A DNA stretch of 64,000 nt from Epiperipatus broadwayi (Eukaryota; Onychophora; Udeonychophora; Euonychophora; Peripatidae), in contig JAQFVV010000231.1 of NCBI GenBank assembly GCA_028023455.1, positions 1,379,001-1,443,000 on the forward strand, in the 5' to 3' direction. The notes beneath the pieces were generated by a model, which searched no databases, was not told the DNA's origin, and saw nothing but the letters and a program-made list of their open reading frames with translations. The position numbers and the translations under genes are program-made. How positions within the stretch are numbered: position 1 is the first letter of the stretch; each line of letters starts with the position of its first letter. Below, piece by piece: positions 47,681-57,803 of this stretch.

Positions 47681-48145
47681 ATGGTGCTATATAAAATAAA
47701 GATCTTAAATATTTATTCATAAAAATCTTCACTTTGATATACATATGTAAAACATGAATAAGTTCCAAGCTTTTCAAATTAAAACAGAAATTATGCACAC
47801 ATTTTTTTTTCCAAATGCTAGATTTTGGTATATTTCTTTTAAACTATAAATTGTTACTGCTAGAAACACACAATTTCAAAAATTTGTTTCCCTGTAGAAA
47901 TTTTACAAATTGTAAACTATAAAATAACATCACCACCATATAAAACTTCTTTCAAAAACAAATTTCAATAAAACATTTTAAAATTATATCTGCTGTCTAT
48001 TTATAATTAAATCTTACTGAGAAATCACAATGATGCATCTAATTTTTGTTACAAAAAAATAAAGTTTAATTTTAAAAAAATCAAAACATTATTCAATATA
48101 ACTTTATGTGTCAAATTGCAAATACATTCTTCTTTAAAATATTAT
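47681..48145. other. AT-rich DNA with no recognised feature
   Basis: No supported gene or repeat. Confidence 0.45.
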
Positions 48146-48150
48146 ATATT

Positions 48151-48289
48151 GAGTATGCCAATAGCTCTTAACAAGCTTTTCAGAACATCCCTATCCTCAG
48201 ACTGGTTTCTGTCTCTGGATTTCATCAGTGAAACTGGTCTGGGAATAGAGATATTCTGAAAAGCTTGTTAAGGACTATTGGCATGCTCA
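48151..48289 (-). repeat. Family A-like foldback with complete hammerhead core
   Basis: Arms of about 60 bp: GCCAATAGCTCTTAACAAGC, TTTTCAGAACATCCC and CAGACTGGTTT on the left, the complements on the right ending GGACTATTGGCATGCTC. The centre is the ribozyme region. The arms differ in sequence from the main family A, so this is a sister family sharing the same plan. Confidence 0.75.
48190..48232 (-). ncRNA. Hammerhead ribozyme motif, sister of family A
   Basis: Minus strand: CUGAUGA (plus 48222-48228), a short stem II region AUCC-AGA-GACA with a mismatch, GAAA (plus 48206-48209), CCAG, UC, then UGAGGAU. Conserved core bases are all there. Stem II is weak, and the 5' side of stem I (GUUUCA) does not match UGAGG well. 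Competing pairing with the outer arm (CAGACCAGUUUCAC) is possible. Confidence 0.5.
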
Positions 48290-49490
48290 TTATATCTCAT
48301 GTGTAATATAAGTTTATTAAATTGTCATGATATATGACTTGATTTCCTTGCAATTCTTTAAAATACTATGGTAAAGGATTCCTATACAGTATTTATTATT
48401 AGTATGTCGGTATACTACATAATAAATAAAGGTGAAATATATACTTATAAAGTTTTTGTTATCTAGGGTTTATTATATTAGTATATATTCTGCTACATTC
48501 GAAATACAGCAAAAATATTTTTACAAAGCTTCATTGTTAAAGGTTAACATATGAGCGTTTTTGGGCATCTATGGCCTACAATTCAAATATAGAATGGAGT
48601 TAGAGGTTTATGAAATAAAACTCAAAGCTAACCATGCAATGCTGATCAGTAAATGCTCTGGGTAGTGACAAATCTTCGGAATCATAAGATATAAAGTTCT
48701 GTATTAATTCCCAATTAAAGAAAAGTTAAAAAAAATAGATGACTCTATGCATCTACTGAAAATTTCGGTAACTAATAGATGGTGATAATAGTGCTTAATC
48801 CAATGCTGTCCTATTTAATAAAGGATTTATTAGGCAATTTGCTCTGGCAACTGCTAGTTACTAAAGCTTACAGTAGATGGCGTAGAGGTGTGAAGAAAAA
48901 ATATGCTGCTGAAATAGCGATGAGTAAACTAGTCATGTGATAGAATCATGTGATCGTTCATGGTGCTATCTATATATTTATTTTTAGATTAAATAATGGG
49001 TTTAATTTCGTTTTTAAACAAAAATCCCTACAACATAAATCATTAATAAATTTAAATTTACCTGTCAGCAAGAATGATATAATTTCCTTTTGTAGCTTTT
49101 CTTTTTCGAAATCTTCCCTACTTAATGAGCCAAAAAATTTTATCCTCAAGTTAAATGTCAATTTTCTCACAAAAAAAAAAAAAAAAAAATCCTACTGATG
49201 CATTATAATCAAATAATCAATCTATAAATTCTGCTTTTTTAAAAAAAAAATCAATCAATAGAAAAATATTTAGGAAATAGAGAACTGCTTTCGTTTAATT
49301 TACGAGATGAGAAAATATTATAATTACTCGGGGGGGCTGACAACTCTTACGAAAGTATGTTAATACCTACTTATATCTTTGCTTTACTTTCACCCAAGCC
49401 TCTTTTCTTTTGATTATTCTAGTTAGCTATTATCAAATAAAAAAAAATATCTTGATGAACTAATATTTTTGCTATCTGACTATCTACCTA
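48290..49490. other. AT-rich DNA with no recognised feature
   Basis: The open frames at 48950-49198 and 48970-49170 overlap on opposite strands and have no domain. I do not call either. Confidence 0.45.
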
Positions 49491-49497
49491 ACTACCA

Positions 49498-49640
49498 GAC
49501 AAACCATATTAATTTTTTTTTTCCATATGCCATAGCATCGGCCGGGACGCGAACCCACAACCGTCTGCAACCAACTACTTGCTTGCAAGGCGGTTGCGAT
49601 GACCTCTCGGCTAACAACGCTTGACAACCCATATTAATTT
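49498..49640 (-). mobile_element. tRNA-derived SINE with target-site duplication
   Basis: The minus strand reads GTTAGCCGAGAGGTCATCGC (A box, like Ser/Leu tRNAs), CCGCCTTGCAAGC (anticodon arm-like), GTGGGTTCGCGTCCCGGCC (B box and T arm), then GATGCTATGGCATATGG and a tail of about ten A. Direct repeats GACAAACCATATTAATTT (49498-49515) and GACAACCCATATTAATTT (49623-49640) flank it with one mismatch. The A tail and long target-site duplication show LINE-mediated insertion. It is far more GC-rich than its surroundings, which suggests recent arrival. Not a working tRNA, since no proper acceptor stem is seen. Confidence 0.85.
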
Positions 49641-49776
49641 AGTTAACACTTAAACAAAACGTGTGTTTTCAAATTTTTATGTCTTTATATATACCTGAAA
49701 AATCTTATAGAAGATCATTTTTTTAAAAAACAAACGATAGGATTCAATTATTTGAATTTTCTCCATACATGGCCTA

Positions 49777-49800
49777 CCCCCCCCCCCCACACACACACAC
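49777..49800. repeat. C homopolymer plus (AC)n
   Basis: Twelve C followed by AC dinucleotides. Confidence 0.95.
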
Positions 49801-49934
49801 ATTTTTTAACTGAAGTATTACTTGCACTGAATAATAGATTCTTTTCTAGTTATTATTTGAAGAGAAGTGTAATAAGTTGATTTGACAATAGTCATTTATT
49901 ACACTATAGATTTTTCACTTAACGAATAATATTT

Positions 49935-50330
49935 CTTTGGTGTAATTCCACTACACCTCTCTCACCCAAGTTAGAGCTTTTAACACTCTGTGGAAGGGTA
50001 TAATCATAAACATATGATCAAAGTCATGTGAATGGGGTGTATGATCCCCAAGATGCATATCAAGTGGTTTGTATCAAAATTGTAAGGGTGGTAAATTTGA
50101 CACATCAATTAAACTGTAATAATCAGCTATCTATATATACTGAACAGTGATAAAGGTGAGAGATTGTGATCTGGGCCATTTGATGAATTCTGGTTTAGCA
50201 TGAAATGTGCATCTTGAGAATCATGCATCTTTTTCACATGTCTTTGGCCACATGTTTTGATTACACCCCTCCACAAGATGTTAAAAGTGAATAGAAACCA
50301 GTCCCTGGTTTGTGTGAGAGTGATGTAGTG
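49935..50330. repeat. Family F foldback repeat fused with family C hammerhead segment
   Basis: The left arm has TCCACTACACCTCTCTCACC, GCTTTTAACACTCTGTGGAAG, GGTATAATCATAAACATATG and a GATCAAAGTCATG segment. The right arm has TTTTTCACATGTCTTTGG, GATTACACCCCTCCACAAG and GTGAGAGTGATGTAGTGAAA. Between them, 50155-50225 (GTGATCTGGGCCATTTGATG, CTGGTTTAGCATGAAATG) aligns with the family C ribozyme; CUGAUGA has become UUGAUGA. Either family C inserted here or the families share a module. Confidence 0.65.
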
Positions 50331-50429
50331 AAAATTACAGTACAGAAATATTGTTCATTATTGGATAATCTCTGGCGTAATGAATGCCTAATAAAAAATA
50401 TTAATATACTTTCATTAAATGATTTATGT

Positions 50430-50515
50430 CAAAGTTATGAGGGCAGCATGTTTGACAATTATCAATTAAACTGTAGTAATTTGCTATATATATATACTGA
50501 ACAACGATAAAGAGG
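50430..50515 (+). repeat. Direct repeat of part of the family F copy
   Basis: ATCAATTAAACTGTAGTAAT, TATATATACTGAACAACGAT and AAAGAGG match 50105-50155 (ATCAATTAAACTGTAATAAT, TATATATACTGAACAGTGAT). Confidence 0.6.
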
Positions 50516-50849
50516 TTAAAATTGCCATTTTTACATTTTCATAAAATGGATCCCCATCAAAAACTTAAAATGGTATATAAAATTTTGTAGGACAACATAC
50601 ATGTTAAAAGAAAGAATTAAATTTCTAAAACTTCCTATATGCATAAAATTTTTCCTAACTTTTGCAATGTTTACATTGGATTTTCTATTTACAATTGGTA
50701 TAACATTACATTACAGCTGAAATCACCCTTGCTTAAAAATATCATTAAGAATTGCAAGTGGAGATATATGATAACTCCTGAGTCTTGCTCTCAGCCTACA
50801 GGCTAAATACTCCAAGAAAACTACTTTTCTCATGAATAAAGAAGAAATA

Positions 50850-51430
50850 ATGTTCACACTTGCTTTCAATTATAATTTTGTTAATATCAACATTTGCCGT
50901 GCCCTCTAATATTGTGAATATTCTTAACCTTGGTCCACAGTATGTTGGTGGTATCTGGCAACACTCAATTAAAGAACTTGCTGCTGACATTGAAACAACA
51001 TTTTGCAATAACCCACAATGTAAAATTATCATAGGCCAACTTGCGATGATCATTGTTTCTAAACATATTAGATTTCAAAACAGGGAGTGATGTCAAGGAA
51101 TAATTGCCACCAAACAATACATTGTAGATAACAACATCACATGAATCAAGGATAACAAAAGCAACCACTTTATATTGTTGTCTAAACAAGATTTTGTAGC
51201 TAAAATTAATTTACAAATCCATAATCTAAAATCCACACCACTTGATTCTTATAACATTAAAAGAACAAATATAAATTTATGGCCATATCTTCTGTAAATT
51301 TTGTAACAATGCATTATCTAAATACAAATATTATAACATTTATCCACCTGTGGCTACTCCTTCCAAATCATTTGCCAACATAAATCTTCATAAAACTGAC
51401 TGCCCATTACATCTGATCGATTTCAGAAGA
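50850..51430 (+). pseudogene. Probable PLE reverse transcriptase, N-terminal remnant
   Basis: The plus strand reads NIVNILNLGPQYVGG, then SIKELAADIETTFCNN (about 50905-51013). This resembles the N-terminal part of PLE RTs, where a VLNLGPNF-like string is followed some residues later by an IE-containing helix. Farther on, in another frame, SNHFILLSKQDFVAKINLQI (about 51150-51215) resembles the ADKGN..VVM...Y region that precedes the RT fingers. Stops and frameshifts are common. The palm and endonuclease are not found downstream. Assignment rests on short similarities, so confidence is moderate. Confidence 0.4.
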
Positions 51431-51494
51431 GCCTACTATTTCAAAACAACAAAAATGACAAGACAGTGGTTGAACAATCCGTTTAATCGGTGTT

Positions 51495-51633
51495 AAACCA
51501 TATACAGCAATTTCACACTTAACCAGCATGCCCTGCCCCCACCAAACCATGTAGGGGAATTTCACATTTTATCAGTGTGCTCCCCCACTAAACCATGTAG
51601 GACAATTCCACATTTAATCAGTACCCCCCCCCT
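51495..51633. repeat. Imperfect tandem repeat, about 47-bp unit
   Basis: Three units start AAACCATRTA, then have AATTYCACATTTWATCAGT and a C-rich end. Confidence 0.75.
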
Positions 51634-53460
51634 CATCTAAATTTGAGTACTAATCCAAAATGAGTTTGTAATTTGTTTTTAACTTTAATTTTGTTTTGTA
51701 AAAAAATTACTTTCAGTTATAATGCATTTAATGTAAAGTTATGGCAGAAATTCTTTATATGTACTAAAATCCTGAGAAACTCTTGATACCATATTGGGGT
51801 ATTATCTAATTAGAATATTTAGTATTTTTGTAATTATTATTAACAGCTTGGACCAATGTACTAAAATATAAATAAACAAATGGTATATTGCTCAGGGGGT
51901 TCACAGACAGTTTATGCACCAGAATAGATAAGAACTGGTCATGATGCCTGAATTTGAACTCTAGAGTGTGCCACTCAATATGCATTAAATTATGTATGAC
52001 ATCAATATGATAATCTGACAACAGTTTAAAAGAGCTATAAAAATATTTTTCAAACAATTAACGCTTATATGTATATATCCCTGAATATAATCATATTCAA
52101 ATTTTTGACAAATCATTTTTGGGATAAAAGATGTTAACAAATATTTTGCTGGAATTAAAGTTTTGTTTACCTTCTACACACACACATCATCATCATCATC
52201 ATCATCTTTTCGTGTATTCTTTCTAGCCAATTGGCACACAGTCCAAAGGCTTCAACTTAATTTTCAAAATTGGTGAAAACAGTAGCACAATTTATTAAAC
52301 TAATAAATTTAACAGAACATATATATATACTTTAACCGTATATACACATGCGTAATATTAGAATTCATTGAATGAAACTTGTTAATTTATTCTACGTGTT
52401 GTACTGTCCGCTTAAATTGCCATATGTTATGCTCTACGCACATTCAAGACTTTCCTTAGAGAAATCAAGGTTTTCTGTGAGTTAATTCAAATCAATTTCT
52501 ATTCTTTTTTAATCTCAGTTTAATTTGTTTTTAAAACCTATTTTGTTGTTTTCAGAATGGAAATCGAAAATCCGCAGCCAAATTCAGTATTAAATTATAA
52601 CGGGCAGCAGTTAAATATTTAGATTCCGTGGATTTAAAAAAATGCTGACTCAAATAAAATAAAAGATTTTTTGTTATTTCCAATATCTTCTTTTTTAAGC
52701 ATAGAAACTGCAGGTGACTTGTTTTATATATTAAACATTTAAAGAAGTTAAAAGAAAAAAACAATACCCAATTATTTATTTTATCAGTTTATTTTTATCT
52801 TTCTCTTAATAGTAAGAATCACGTGGTTAAATCAATTTGAAAAAAAAAATAGTTGCTTAGAGGGTGAGTTGACATTTTAGCACTCTAACGACAGATTTAG
52901 CATTCAACACTTTTATTTATGCAATTAATATTAAACGGTTAAATTTTTTTTTACTTACATTACTAAGCTGAAAAATAACTCTTGTCTTCTAACTCTGAGT
53001 ATATCACTCTATTATACTGGACAAATAATTTTTGAATATGTACAACAATTTCATTCACATAATAAATCTAACTTTTCCCAGGGACTCATCTAGAAATTTT
53101 GATTCAGCTACTTAACTATTGAGCAAAACTAATAAGGCATTTTCTTTTCAATTCAAAAAGCAATAGTTATCTCTAATTTTCCAAGAGCCACATTCTTGAT
53201 TGATTAACAGAATCCCCCACCCCCATATGTTTAACATTATTCTATTATTTCCTGATTCCTTCCTTCCCATTATTTCAGAAGTATTCTATTTCACTCTAAA
53301 ATGATGGATACAATCTAACCATTTACCACTTCTTACCAGTCATTCTTGAAATGTTCTCATTCTTTATTTATCTATGAGATTGCCACCATGGTTCAGTGCA
53401 AGATCTCAAAAGATAGTACTTGTCAAATCCAATCTTTACACAGACTAAACTTTATATGAA
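51634..53460. other. AT-rich DNA with a short microsatellite
   Basis: A (CA)n(TCA)n run lies at 52175-52207. A tRNA-like string (GGTTCAGTGCAAGATCTC then GTCAAATCCAATC) near 53390-53440 is too weak to call. The GAACTC near 51955 is likewise not convincing. Confidence 0.4.
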
Positions 53461-53467
53461 AAGGTGA

Positions 53468-53765
53468 CCCTCCATACAGTAGTTCCATTTAGTGAAAGCC
53501 CTAGTAATCAATGGATGCAAGAATGTTTGTACATAAAATCCCTATTAGTGCCTATTCATTCGTGGCTCCTCATTGATGAAATTCACAAGCTAAAAATATG
53601 CCTTGGATATTGGATGATTAGGCACTAGAAATGGATTTTATGCACAAACCTTCTTGTATACATTGATTCCTAAGGCTTGCACTAAGTGACACTACTGTAG
53701 CAAGAATTTGCTACTGTTTAACAACTTGCATAAGCATATGAATTGGTTATCATGTGACGACCACA
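53468..53765 (+). repeat. Family A foldback repeat, full two-arm copy
   Basis: The left arm runs 53468-53560 (CCTCCATACAGTAG, AATCAATGGATGCAAG, CATAAAATCCCTATTAGTGCC), the right arm 53612-53706 (GGATGATTAGGCACTAG, GGATTTTATGCACAAACC, GCACTAAGTGACACTACTG). The hammerhead lies between (53563-53612), with CUGAUGA as UUGAUGA and GAAA decayed to AAAA-like bases. The tail module (TTGCATAAGCATATG, TTATCATGTGAC) follows. This copy shows the ancestral plan best: ribozyme at the exact centre of a long palindrome. Confidence 0.8.
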
Positions 53766-54890
53766 TTCTGTATCAAAATTTTAGCTATTTCTTATTTTCA
53801 TTGAAAATACTATTTTTCTTAGTACTTTTGTAAAAGCTGTATGATAGAAGTCTGCCACCTATGTTTGCTTTAGTTATTCATTTTCAGGGGCTTCAAGTGT
53901 TTATTTTCTCAAAAATATTTTACCGAACAAGTGTTATTCCAAATTATAAGTTACTGTTACTTTTAAAAAATATTACTAAATGGCTTATAAATTCCATTTC
54001 ACAATGTATAATTATTAGTTTTTTATGTGTATGATAGCATATAAACATAACCATGTGAATATTGTTGTCACTATTTGGCCACATTTAATTATGTTTAGAG
54101 TAATCTAATATTTTTGAGCTTTTACTTCATTTGTTTTTTCATGAAAATGATTAAAATTTGGTATCTTCCAATGATAGAAGAAACAAAAAGCACAGAGGAA
54201 CTGTGAGACAACATATCAATTCCTACTTAGCAAAATTTATGTTGCACTGACTGCATAAAGATGATGATCCATTTGTGGCCATGATGCACACTATTAAAGA
54301 TTTCTGTCCACCAACATGAAGAACTCACATTTGTAACACCTTTTTACTTTCTTTGACCAGCTTTTTCATTTATTATTTATATTAAATTTACCTTAATTAC
54401 AATGATTTGTAGTTTTGTGTATTTTGTTTTGTTTTTTGGAATCATATTTAAAAAAATATTAAATATAATAGCCTGTAGCCAACCATGTTGTTTGCAAGAT
54501 TTTTTTCTGACACCACCATAAATGGACAACTAAAACAAAGATGGCTGGTGAACGTCCATCATACAGCTTATAAATAATAACTTAGAAGTAATGGTCAGTT
54601 TAATTTTCTATTTTCAGCTTGTAATAACCTCCCTTCAATTGATATTTTGTTCACTTACATCAATTCTGAAATTCTCCACAAAAGTTAATGGAGAAGGAAT
54701 AATTAATACTTGCATCTAAATGCCCAAGTAGTTTTACTAATTAAAACCTATAATTCTTTACAAGAGAATCTCTAATGTAATTGTAAAAATATTTAGAAAA
54801 TTATAAATTGTCAATATTTATACATATAATGGATCCTTTCTATTCTTGGTCCTTGCTAAACATATAGTATTATTTGTTTATAGCCAAAAG
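53766..54890. other. AT-rich DNA, possible retroelement scrap
   Basis: Plus-strand 54190-54320 reads KKHRGTVRQHINSYL and, after a stop, HKDDDPFVAMMHTIKDF. It looks protein-like, but I cannot place it. Confidence 0.3.
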
Positions 54891-54904
54891 AAGAGGGAAT
54901 TGTT

Positions 54905-55275
54905 TCCATTAATTACATATATATTAAGCAATGCTAAATTCATGTTAACAATTATTAACTACTGTTTAATTATTAAAACCATGATTATTAAAAATAGGAT
55001 TCAGTCAACACTCGGAAAATTGATTATTAAGTTAATAATTACTAATACCATGTTTTCATCTGGCTGGCATATTTAGATGACTATGTATTATCCCCAGTAT
55101 TAGCATGGTCAAATTACTAAACACCAAAGCATTTAAGAATAGGTGGATCTAGGATCCATTCTCATCTTAATATCTATAAACATAAAGTGTTACTTATTCA
55201 TAGCTTGAGAGAAAAGAGCATGCTTCCCTTAATTACATATTATATATTAAGCTATGTTAACTTCATGTTTACAAG
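54905..55275 (+). repeat. Dispersed repeat family H, two parts
   Basis: 54905-55080 matches 26240-26400. 55215-55275 repeats its first part (TTAATTACATATTATATATT, TTCATGTTTACAA). Confidence 0.5.
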
Positions 55276-55774
55276 AATTTGTAAATAAATGGACTCTACA
55301 AAAGAAAACTACAAGGCTTCAAAGTATAATGAAAGTGTGTTACTTTACATAACATATTTTCTGGTTGTCAAATGAGTATTCCAGTTACAGCGACAATTTT
55401 TTTCCCTTACTTAAAAAAAAAAACCTAATGAGAACATCCAAGTATCTATATTTGTACTTCAGAAAGTCACAGTCCTCGTAATTAATGTATAAAATGGTTA
55501 ATTGTAAAGCAAGGACACCCAAAGGTAAGATTTAAACTCTTTTTAAATAAATCATATACAAAATAAAAAATTTTGCTGGGTATGGTTTGTGAACTCCATC
55601 ACCTGATCAGATTTCTTAATTATCTAGAGAGCTACATAATCATAATTATGATTAGTTATTTGCAATAAATAACAAATGATAACAAATAATATCCGTGTAT
55701 TATAAAAAGACAATCTCGTTTACATTTTCAATTAATAAATTAAAGTAGTGATTATTTGAAGTATGTATAAATAA

Positions 55775-55990
55775 CAGGCAAAACTTTCCATACAGTGTTG
55801 CCATTCAGTGCAAGCCAGAGTAATCAATGGATGCCAGAAGGCTTGGGCACTAGATGGGGATTTTATGCACAAGCCTTCTGGCATTCATTGATTACTCTGG
55901 CTTGCACTGAGTGGCAATATTGCATGGAGAGTTTTGCCTGTTTAATATCAGTTATAAGCATGCATAAGAAATGGTGATCATGTGATGTTC
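55775..55990. repeat. Family A palindrome with hammerhead deleted
   Basis: Arms of about 73 bp begin CAGGCAAAACTTTCCATACAG and end CATGGAGAGTTTTGCCTG at 55940, with few mismatches and a loop of about 20 bp (ACTAGATGGGGATTTTATGC). It shows the family terminus clearly. Beyond it, the tail module (AGTTATAAGCATGCATAAG, GTGATCATGTGATGTTCATT) reaches about 55990. No clear target-site duplication. Confidence 0.85.
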
Positions 55991-57720
55991 ATTGGCTTAA
56001 GTATGTAAATACTTAAGAGAAAAGCTTTAACCTTTATCATATGCACCTTGAACATTTATAATAGTCAAATGATATTGTTTTTTTTTACTATAGAGGGAGC
56101 TCTCAAACCTCGACACAAGATAGTATCTTTATAAAGATAAGAATAAATTAATACAGACTAATAAAAAGATGTGATATTTAACACAGATATTAGTTAAAAC
56201 AATTATTTGAGTATTAAGTTTTTTACTTATTATTAAATTCATATTTTATTGTAAAACCTTGGTATGTTTTTATTATCTGTACCCACATTTTATTATCTTG
56301 ATGTTCATAGTAGTCTTATGGGGTTTTATTTCCCTATCCCAATTCCAAATAGATACATTGTGGATTTATGCTTCAACAAAACTACCTACTGGCTCAATAT
56401 ATATCATTGTGTCAACCAAAATAATAAATAAAACAAAATCAGTAACTAAAATAGAGATATATTATGTTAATATGTATATAAGTTTTTCTGCCAGAAAATA
56501 ATGTTTAATGGTTAATAAATAATCCAGATACAACTAACAATGTCAACACATTTACTGGATCTATTTAAAGTTACAATGTAATTATAATTATAAGAGTTCA
56601 CTGGATATTTCAAGTGGTGAGATCACAAATGTGTAATTGTTGTCAGTTAATAGTAAGCAGTTGGAGTAATGTCAAGACTTCTTCTAATAAACCTAAAACT
56701 TCTGTTACATTTCCTTGCTTTATAAAAAGTCTGATACTATGCACTATGGGACACTCAACTTGCAATGAATTTAAGCAAAGGTGACTCTGCAAATACTGAT
56801 TAACATGTATTATTGTCGCACTAATTCCAAACACATAAATTAAAAACATCTCATTAAGTATGTCCTCTTTCAAATAGATCTCATTTCTTTAACCAGCTCC
56901 CATATTGTAATGTCAACAATTGGATTCACTGACTTAGTTCTTTGACTAGTTTATTTGTGCTATTGGCTATTCATTTATGTTATTGTTATCTCATTGGTTA
57001 GTCATATTCTATTCTGAATCCAGTCTAAACATCACTATAGTTTGAATAAGACCATTACTGAGAGTAAATTTAAAATGCATCCATGACAAAATGATTGTTC
57101 TTTAACCTTTTCTTTGACAATTAATTTTATAGGCTGAGTGAGATAAAACTCAAAACTTTTAATTGGTCAATTCACAAACTCAACCGTAAAAATATATTCA
57201 TCTTTTAATATTATATTCACTCTAGTTTTGTTTGAAAAAAGTATATTAATAATTTGTCAGGTTATGAAAGTGAACGAAAGTTTTTTCAAAATACCTTCAA
57301 TGTCAATTTTATTGATTTTTTTACTTGTAAAATAATTCAAGAGAGGGCATCATCTTATGGAACTTTTTATAACCTTTCAAATGATGGTAAAATCTTTACC
57401 ATAGTGTTAAAAATGATGGAATTTGAGTGACTTGAAGCCAGATCCAGTTTTGATTGGATAACCCCATCAATAGGTTAATACTTAAGACTGGTAAATATAT
57501 TTCTATTATTCTCTCTGATGTCAATTTATATAATTGTTTAACATTTGATTTTAGTATTAGACCTTTATCCTGTACTAGCCATGTAATATTTTTGTGCAAA
57601 TTAATTTGTCTTTTAACTAATTTGCCCCCAAGTGAGAATTTCTACAAACATTATATTGTGAAATGCATATTATCCTGTATATGTTATAATTAAAATTATA
57701 ACATAATTATAATATAATTT
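55991..57720. other. AT-rich DNA with no recognised feature
   Basis: Open frames of 60-80 codons occur on both strands with no domain or repeat match. Confidence 0.45.
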
Positions 57721-57722
57721 TT

Positions 57723-57803
57723 TTGCTGGTCTGGTTGAATTTTGGATTTGGGGTGATTTTAATTATATATTGACTAGTTTGGCTTTATGCTTGTAATGTT
57801 TGT
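57723..57803 (+). repeat. Direct repeat matching PLE 3' flank
   Basis: GCTGGTCTGGTTGAATTTTG, GATTTGGGGTGATTTTAATT, TTGACTAGTTTGGCTTTATG and CTTGTAATGTTTGTATAT recur at 61735-61812, just after the HHR-like motif that follows the 60.5-61.6 kb PLE. It may be a PLE long-terminal-repeat-like end or a separate 3' fragment of the same family. Confidence 0.65.

Noticed and set aside
49540-49625. Functional tRNA gene
   Set aside because: A and B boxes are good, but no proper acceptor stem is seen, and an A tail with target-site duplication shows a SINE insertion.
52175-52260. LINE or SINE tail after the TCA repeat
   Set aside because: The sequence after the triplets does not match the RTE-like tails seen elsewhere in the window.
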